Shown here piece after piece: positions 59,300 through 64,000 of a stretch of 64,000 nucleotides of DNA. Each line of letters begins with the position of its first letter. The stretch's first letter is position 1. Source of the DNA: JAJPJE01 sp963724985 (lineage in GTDB: Bacteria > Acidobacteriota > Terriglobia > Terriglobales > Acidobacteriaceae); assembly GCA_963724985.1 (NCBI GenBank), contig CAVRWV010000033.1, positions 310,001-374,000 of the forward strand, in the 5' to 3' direction. The notes under the pieces are model-generated. The model ran no database searches and was not told the DNA's origin. It saw only the letters and a list, made by a program, of their open reading frames with translations. A program made the translations under genes and the position numbers.

Positions 59300-59867
59300 C
59301 AGTCTTCTGCTGCTTCCCCGCGACCTGAATCGTCACTTCCACCATTGACGATCCGAGGATGTGCGCCGCTCGCACGAAGCGGAACGTGAAGTCCGGACGC
59401 AGCTGCTTGTCTTGATTGAAATCCACGGCTACAAATTGCGACAGGCACGCTTGCGCCTCTTCGAACGTGTAAAGAGGCAGCGCTGGGTCGTGTTTCGATG
59501 TTTTCTTCTTGTTATGAAACGCCGCGTCTTCTTCCTGCAGGTGGCCGGAATCCGGGAGCAGTATGCCGCATAGATCGATGGTCGCCTGCGTGGCGTAGAT
59601 CGGGCCACCGTAGCCTTCCTTCACCAGACGCGGAATCCAACCACAGTGATCGAGATGTGCGTGCGTCAGAATCACCGCATCGATTTCATTTGCTGGGATG
59701 GGCGGCTCCTGCCAATTCCGCTCGCGCCACTCTTTTTGTCCCTGGAAGAGTCCGCAGTCGATCAGCACCTGGAAACCCGCTCGTCCTGTGCCGTCGTCGT
59801 TTGTGTTAATCAGATGTTTCGAACCTGTTACCGTACCTGCCGCGCCAAGAAATTGTATGTAGGCCAA
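59217..59867 (-). CDS. MBL-fold/beta-CASP RNA-metabolising protein, N-terminal part
   Basis: The first half holds the zinc motif HAHLDH in VILTHAHLDHCGWIP and HILGSSMVEV, from a TTG start at 59867 with AGGA upstream (MAYIQFLGAAGTVTGSKH). The frame then drifts near 59291-59303: it reads VVHWRYRPC while the +1 frame continues LFTGDIGRV. The product without correction would stop at 59217. An assembly error or a genuine disruption is equally possible. Together with the C-terminal part it would be a typical 479-residue enzyme. Confidence 0.8.
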   Translation of the reverse strand: MAYIQFLGAAGTVTGSKHLINTNDDGTGRAGFQVLIDCGLFQGQKEWRERNWQEPPIPANEIDAVILTHAHLDHCGWIPRLVKEGYGGPIYATQATIDLCGILLPDSGHLQEEDAAFHNKKKTSKHDPALPLYTFEEAQACLSQFVAVDFNQDKQLRPDFTFRFVRAAHILGSSMVEVTIQVAGKQQKTVVHWRYRPCSRFADRARPRPALWADGR

Positions 59868-60058
59868 GAGTTTTTCCTGTGTTGTAAAAACAATAAGTTG
59901 AAAGCAAGGAACACTGGATTCTAGCCCCGTAAGGTGTACGCCCCAAGCTGTCGTTGGTGCACTCCTAGGTTCCTCGGAGCTGCCCTGAACTGGGCTATAA
60001 TCCGGGATTACGGGGCCGCTTTCATGAGGAAGGTTGGCATCCGTTTTTTCGGTGAGTG

Positions 60059-61909
60059 ATGCCATCCCGGTCCAGCGTTCTCGAGTCGGAAAATCTGTCC
60101 GTATTGCCCCCCGCTCCTCGGCTGCTGGTTGAGTTACCCCCTCGTCGACAAGTCTTCTTCAACAACCTGTTTGACCTGCTGCTGCGCCGCCATCCACCAG
60201 TCATTGAGGTCTCTTCGTCGCCGTCGGCTTTTTGGCCGGATGTTTTCGTCGCATCGGGCGTTCGCTGGTCGCGCTTTTTCGAATCGATTGCGATGCACGT
60301 ACTGGCAATCGCATGCGTGGTGTCGCTATTCGGACTTTTCCAGGGAATCGAGCAACAACGCAATCCCGCCCTGGAGATTCACGACAAGGTCGTCTACTAC
60401 AGCGCCTCTGACTTCTTGCCGGCGATCGATACCGGAAGCGAACCGGAGAAGCCGAAAACAATCAGGCCTCCGCGGAAAGCCGATCCGCTGCCTGCCAGGC
60501 AGAAGATTATTTCGTTGCCTCCGAATCACGACAACACCGAGCAGACGATCATCGCCGCGCCCGAGATCAAGCTGAAGCAGCACGTAAATTTGCCGAACAT
60601 TGTTGCGGTGAATCAAGCGCCATTACCTGTGCCAACCGCGGTCGCGACACGCGAGATTTCGCGGCTTCAAATGCCGCTCTCGCCGAATGCCATCATTGCT
60701 CCACCTCCCGATCCGGTGCAACGCGACCTTTCGCGCACGAACATGTCGGACTTCCAGGCGAAGGTCATCGCGCCGCAGCCGTCAGTGGATCCTTCGAAGA
60801 TGCCTTCACGCAGAATCGACATGGCTAGCTTAGTTGTGCAGCCACCACCCACGGTTGATCCCACTAAATTCAATCAGCGTCGCATCGATCTGGGCAATCC
60901 CGCGATTGTTCCTCCTCCGCCGACTATCGATCAGGCAAAGCTGAATCCGCGGCAACTGACAATGCCCAACGCCGGAGTGGTGCAGCCACCGCCTGCGATC
61001 GAGAACGCGCGCCAACCCGCAGGAGGCGCCGCCGCGCGACAGCTCGCTGCGCTGAGTGCAGTGCCTGCTCCTGTTCCTCCGCCGCCGTCCATTCAGCCAA
61101 GAATGACTTCGTCGGCTGCGGCAAAACAGATGATCGCGCTCAGCGTGAATCCTGCGGACGTTAAGGCGCCAGTGGAAGTGCCGCGTGGAAGTCGCTCCGG
61201 TGAGTTCGCCGTAGGACCCGAAGGAAGACCGGGTGCCACGGGCGCGCCCGAGATCAAGGATGGAGGAACATCCAAACCTTCCGCCGCCTCAGCGGCTTCG
61301 ACGCGAAATGCAAGCTTGCCTCCGGGAATAGTTGTCGCTCCGCCTCCGGCGAACTCGCAGCCGTCGTCTACGATCGCAGGAACACCTTCGGCTGCGAAGA
61401 ATCAACCCTCACTGCTGGCCATGGCCCGACTATCGCCGATGCCTGACATCTCTCATCGTCCGAATCCGGGAGCATCGGTAACCGACACGCCGAAGATCGA
61501 AGAGGAGAAAGTATTCGCCGGCAAGAAGTCTTATTCGATGGTCCTGAATATGCCGAACCTCAACTCCGCTGGCGGAAGTTGGGTGATCCACTTCGCTCAG
61601 TTGGACGAGACGGATCACGACAAGAGCGACATTTCCGCGCCGGTTGCAACCGTCAAAGTTGATCCCGCCTACCCGGCGGCGTTGCGCCGCGAACTGGTCG
61701 AAGGCACAGTTGTGCTCTACGCAGTGATTCGCAAAGACGGTACCGTTTCCGATGTACGCGTGTTGCGCAGCGTGCAGAACCAGCTTGACGAAAGCGCTCG
61801 AACTGCGCTGCTGCACTGGCATTTCAGTCCGGGCACAAAGCGAGGCTCAGCCGTGGACCTGGAGGCAGTGATTCAAGTCCCGTTCAAAGTGCGCGCGCTA
61901 CCGTTTTGA
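60059..61909 (+). CDS. TonB-like protein with a long Pro-rich linker
   Basis: A 616-residue protein: a basic cytoplasmic N-terminus, one transmembrane helix (about 78-100, HVLAIACVVSLFGLF), a 350-residue proline-rich linker with repeated (V/I)xPPPxxDxxKxxxRx(I/L) units, and a C-terminal TonB domain (about 530-616: VKVDPAYPAALRRELVEGTVVLYAVIRKDG ... LDESARTALLHWHFSPGT). TonB transmits the proton-motive force to outer-membrane receptors; exbB/exbD are not adjacent. GTG three bases upstream is an alternative start. Confidence 0.88.
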   Translation: MPSRSSVLESENLSVLPPAPRLLVELPPRRQVFFNNLFDLLLRRHPPVIEVSSSPSAFWPDVFVASGVRWSRFFESIAMHVLAIACVVSLFGLFQGIEQQRNPALEIHDKVVYYSASDFLPAIDTGSEPEKPKTIRPPRKADPLPARQKIISLPPNHDNTEQTIIAAPEIKLKQHVNLPNIVAVNQAPLPVPTAVATREISRLQMPLSPNAIIAPPPDPVQRDLSRTNMSDFQAKVIAPQPSVDPSKMPSRRIDMASLVVQPPPTVDPTKFNQRRIDLGNPAIVPPPPTIDQAKLNPRQLTMPNAGVVQPPPAIENARQPAGGAAARQLAALSAVPAPVPPPPSIQPRMTSSAAAKQMIALSVNPADVKAPVEVPRGSRSGEFAVGPEGRPGATGAPEIKDGGTSKPSAASAASTRNASLPPGIVVAPPPANSQPSSTIAGTPSAAKNQPSLLAMARLSPMPDISHRPNPGASVTDTPKIEEEKVFAGKKSYSMVLNMPNLNSAGGSWVIHFAQLDETDHDKSDISAPVATVKVDPAYPAALRRELVEGTVVLYAVIRKDGTVSDVRVLRSVQNQLDESARTALLHWHFSPGTKRGSAVDLEAVIQVPFKVRALPF

Positions 61910-62052
61910 TTCACCGTAGAGCACGCAAAGGACGCTGAGGATAACTTGGCTTTACCCAATCGCGCGATCAAATCCTCATGAAGCTGAATTCGTCTTAGCG
62001 GAAAGAATGAAAGAAAAGAAACCTCTGCGAGCTCTGCGTCCTCTGCGGTGGG
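61910..62052. repeat. Inverted repeat, family A, between the TonB and cyclase genes
   Basis: TTCACCGTAGAGCACGCAAAGGACG (from 61910) and GCGTCCTCTGCGGTGG (62036-62051) are diverged inverted arms. Occupies almost the whole spacer between two convergent genes. Confidence 0.7.
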
Positions 62053-62060
62053 AATAGTTC

Positions 62061-64000
62061 TTACGCGTGAACCGCTACAGCTCCCGGCTTCAATCGGTGC
62101 TCCACAAACTCGTAAATGGACTCGTTCGTGCAGACTTCGAAATATCGCCGCTCGGTCCAGCGTTTGAGGGAAAGATCTACCGCTTCCACGCGCGGCACGC
62201 GTCCTTCTCGCACCACGATGCGATGGAACAATCCTTGTCCTACCGGCACCAGTCCTGTATGAATCCGCACTGCTTCGTTCGGCCACATCGTCGGCACTTT
62301 CAGATCGAACGCCTGTAGCGAAATTTCCTGCTGCAACTTCGCGAACGCTTCCTGGCTGATGTGGATGCCGCCGATGTTGTAGCGCATCAGGAACTCGTCA
62401 GGGTTGCCGCCCGTAACTTCATCTTCCACTGTCTGGAAGGTGTAAACGCTGAACAGTCCCTGCGTGCCGTTCAGAACTTTTCGCGCGCCCTTATGACATG
62501 AGGAAAGCCGATCGCTCTCGTTCAATGCTTTGGAAATCATGATACGTGAATTGCCGTCCATCAGGTACATCGGCGCCGAATCCTGGTACGAAATGCCGAG
62601 GCCCAATTCTAGCGTCGGTAGTCCATCCTTTTCCGACTTCTGGTTGTAAGCCTTCACGATGCTGATCATCTCGCGCGCCAGCACGCAAGTTCGGGCCACG
62701 CCGAAGCCTTGCTCTCCTTCGCGCTCGAACAGCGCCAGGATTACCGCATCTCCTTCGATGAAGACCTTCGACGCCTCGTATTTCGGCAGTAACTTATTCA
62801 CCGGCTCGAAGAAGTTCAGGCTGAAGTACGACGCCGGATTCAATCCGCGCTCGAACAGCGTCCTCGTCAGCGTGGTGGAATCGCGAATGTCCGCCTTGAG
62901 AATTACGTGATGGATAACGCGTTCTTCCGTCGGCTTGTCTTCTTCCGGCAGCAGAAATTCATAGAGCGTACTGTTGATCTCAGATAGATTGCGCAGCTTC
63001 TCGTTGGTGATCACCGAAACCTGGTCCATCAACGAGTTCAGCAGGTCCAGTCGCCGGAGATCACGGTGATAGCGCATGAAGTCGCGCAGGAAGCGGCCGG
63101 CAAGCTTGCCGCGATCCGACCCACGCAGTCCACCTACGCGCCGCAACGCATTGTGGAATGTGGCTGGCGAGAGTTTGCTCTGTTCCTGCATCAGCGATTC
63201 CACGCGCGCACGCTCTTCGCGCGTAATCAGCGCGTGCTTGAGTTGTTGCGCATTGATGGTCGGTGAGTACTCAGACAGCATCGCCGCAGTTTCATAGGCC
63301 GCAACAATATATTCCAGCGCTCCTTCGCGTTCGAGCAGTTCCGTCCACTCATCGAGCAGCGCGCGCTGCGTTTTTCCCTTCGCAGAATTCTCTTCTGGCA
63401 CGCCCGCGCCGACTAACTCCTGCGCGTTTTCTGGAAAGGCAAGCAGATCGTCGTAGTCCTGATCGATGCTGAGTTCCAGCGAAGCGAGGAAGCCACGGGC
63501 GAGTTCAAGAATGCGTGGGTAACGATCGGGATCCTTCTCGAAGTTGCCGAACATTACATAATGCTCGGCGTTCATATGATCATCGCGGCCGTTTTCCGTG
63601 AAGATCAGTTGGTTCACGAACAGGTCGTATCCTGGACCCTCGCTGGTGCCGAGCAACGAGCGGCGCATGCGTACCAGCGTCTCTTTTTCGACTTCGCGCA
63701 GCGTGTGGAAGAGTTCATGCCCTGCCTTGCGCAATATTGTCTTCTTGCCCAACTGGAATGCCGCGCAAGCCTCGCGCAGTTCTACTATCTTGCCTCCACC
63801 GTTGTGTCGCGGACCTTCGTAGGCTTTGACCTTGGCGCGAAGCCGCTCCAACGTGCTCGAAAATTGCTCGCTCAACTCCGTACGTAGAAATTTCAGAACA
63901 GCAACGCGTGCGAGCAGGTCCAGGGAATTGTTGTTTTCGTTCTTGGCGCGATTCAGCGCAGCCACCTGCAATTCGCTGAGGCGGCGCTTGAAGTCGGTGA
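62061..64000 (-). CDS. Class III nucleotidyl cyclase-domain protein, N-terminus outside the window
   Basis: An open frame of at least 646 residues; the frame continues to the window edge, so the start is missing. About 330 residues of helical sequence (no family recognised) precede a cyclase-type domain: KADIRDSTTLT (metal-binding Asp), KVFIEGDAVILALFE (second metal region), and ALNESDRLS (an Asn-x3-Arg arrangement as in AAxxR cyclase sites). A C-terminal 100-residue region follows. The domain may bind ATP/GTP; whether it cyclises is uncertain. Convergent with the TonB gene. Confidence 0.72.
   Translation of the reverse strand, partial: TDFKRRLSELQVAALNRAKNENNNSLDLLARVAVLKFLRTELSEQFSSTLERLRAKVKAYEGPRHNGGGKIVELREACAAFQLGKKTILRKAGHELFHTLREVEKETLVRMRRSLLGTSEGPGYDLFVNQLIFTENGRDDHMNAEHYVMFGNFEKDPDRYPRILELARGFLASLELSIDQDYDDLLAFPENAQELVGAGVPEENSAKGKTQRALLDEWTELLEREGALEYIVAAYETAAMLSEYSPTINAQQLKHALITREERARVESLMQEQSKLSPATFHNALRRVGGLRGSDRGKLAGRFLRDFMRYHRDLRRLDLLNSLMDQVSVITNEKLRNLSEINSTLYEFLLPEEDKPTEERVIHHVILKADIRDSTTLTRTLFERGLNPASYFSLNFFEPVNKLLPKYEASKVFIEGDAVILALFEREGEQGFGVARTCVLAREMISIVKAYNQKSEKDGLPTLELGLGISYQDSAPMYLMDGNSRIMISKALNESDRLSSCHKGARKVLNGTQGLFSVYTFQTVEDEVTGGNPDEFLMRYNIGGIHISQEAFAKLQQEISLQAFDLKVPTMWPNEAVRIHTGLVPVGQGLFHRIVVREGRVPRVEAVDLSLKRWTERRYFEVCTNESIYEFVEHRLKPGAVAVHA

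Noticed and set aside
1..64000. CRISPR array, prophage or transposon
   Set aside because: No regularly spaced repeat-spacer pattern, integrase, transposase or phage structural gene was seen; the repeats found are scattered hairpins.

Overview
The window looks like a chromosomal segment from an acidobacterium, most likely of the Terriglobia/Koribacter type. This rests on the overall gene mix: high GC, many secreted TPR proteins, a MerR-like HTH fused to TPRs, two tandem signal peptidases followed by an AsmA-like protein, a DUF2911 protein, a TonB-type protein with a long proline-rich linker, and dense families of short intergenic palindromes. The taxonomic call is inference. I see no phage, transposase, integrase or CRISPR, and the content is mostly core metabolism with some envelope accessory genes.

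Layout. 1-6.9 kb: a cupin and a dienelactone hydrolase; a GntR(YtrA-type)-slipin-ExbD-like operon behind a perfect inverted-repeat operator; a HAD phosphatase, a patatin, a Nudix hydrolase and a VIT-type transporter. 6.9-7.4 kb: gene-free tandem repeat. 7.4-13.1 kb: a fatty-acid beta-oxidation operon (fadN-fadA-fadE order) closed by a terminator, then an unannotated 37-codon membrane miniprotein. 13.4-15.7 kb: deoC, a DinB protein and small genes, then a DUF2911 protein. 15.7-20.4 kb: the full glycine cleavage system (gcvT, gcvH, gcvPA, gcvPB). 20.7-26.7 kb: HTH-TPR protein, Spy/LTXXQ-like periplasmic protein, zinc alcohol dehydrogenase, tRNA-Ala(GGC), and an ECF sigma/anti-sigma pair. The sigma gene and the Spy-like gene share an identical promoter architecture, which suggests an envelope-stress regulon. 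26.7-31.2 kb: secreted TPR proteins. 31.3-37 kb: rnc, a 52-aa membrane protein, lepB, lepB and asmA in a tightly coupled run. 38.4-44.1 kb: M50 protease, trpS, scpA, scpB, rluB, hisC. 44.2-46.9 kb: ROK glucokinase and a divergent ROK-like protein. 47-53 kb: mutM, purA, a monooxygenase, a tautomerase, ndk, and sucC-x-sucD with an extra small gene between the two subunits. 53-64 kb: MOSC protein, trpD, DUF2207 protein, M48 protease, DinB, an MBL/beta-CASP exonuclease-like protein in two frames, a TonB protein, and a cyclase-domain protein cut by the window edge.

Two genes (the ExbD-like gene at 1.3-2.0 kb and the MBL gene at 58.4-59.9 kb) are each broken by what looks like a single extra base; fadE may have the same problem at its 5' end. 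These could be assembly errors or recent decay.

The most unusual signals are: (1) four families of modular intergenic repeats that occur side by side as islands; (2) a GntR-slipin-duplicated ExbD operon; (3) the paired ECF promoters; (4) translationally coupled small genes inside conserved operons (sucC-x-sucD, rnc-x-lepB); and (5) the 37-aa membrane miniprotein with a near-perfect ribosome binding site. Nothing here is a clear-cut new defence or mobile system.
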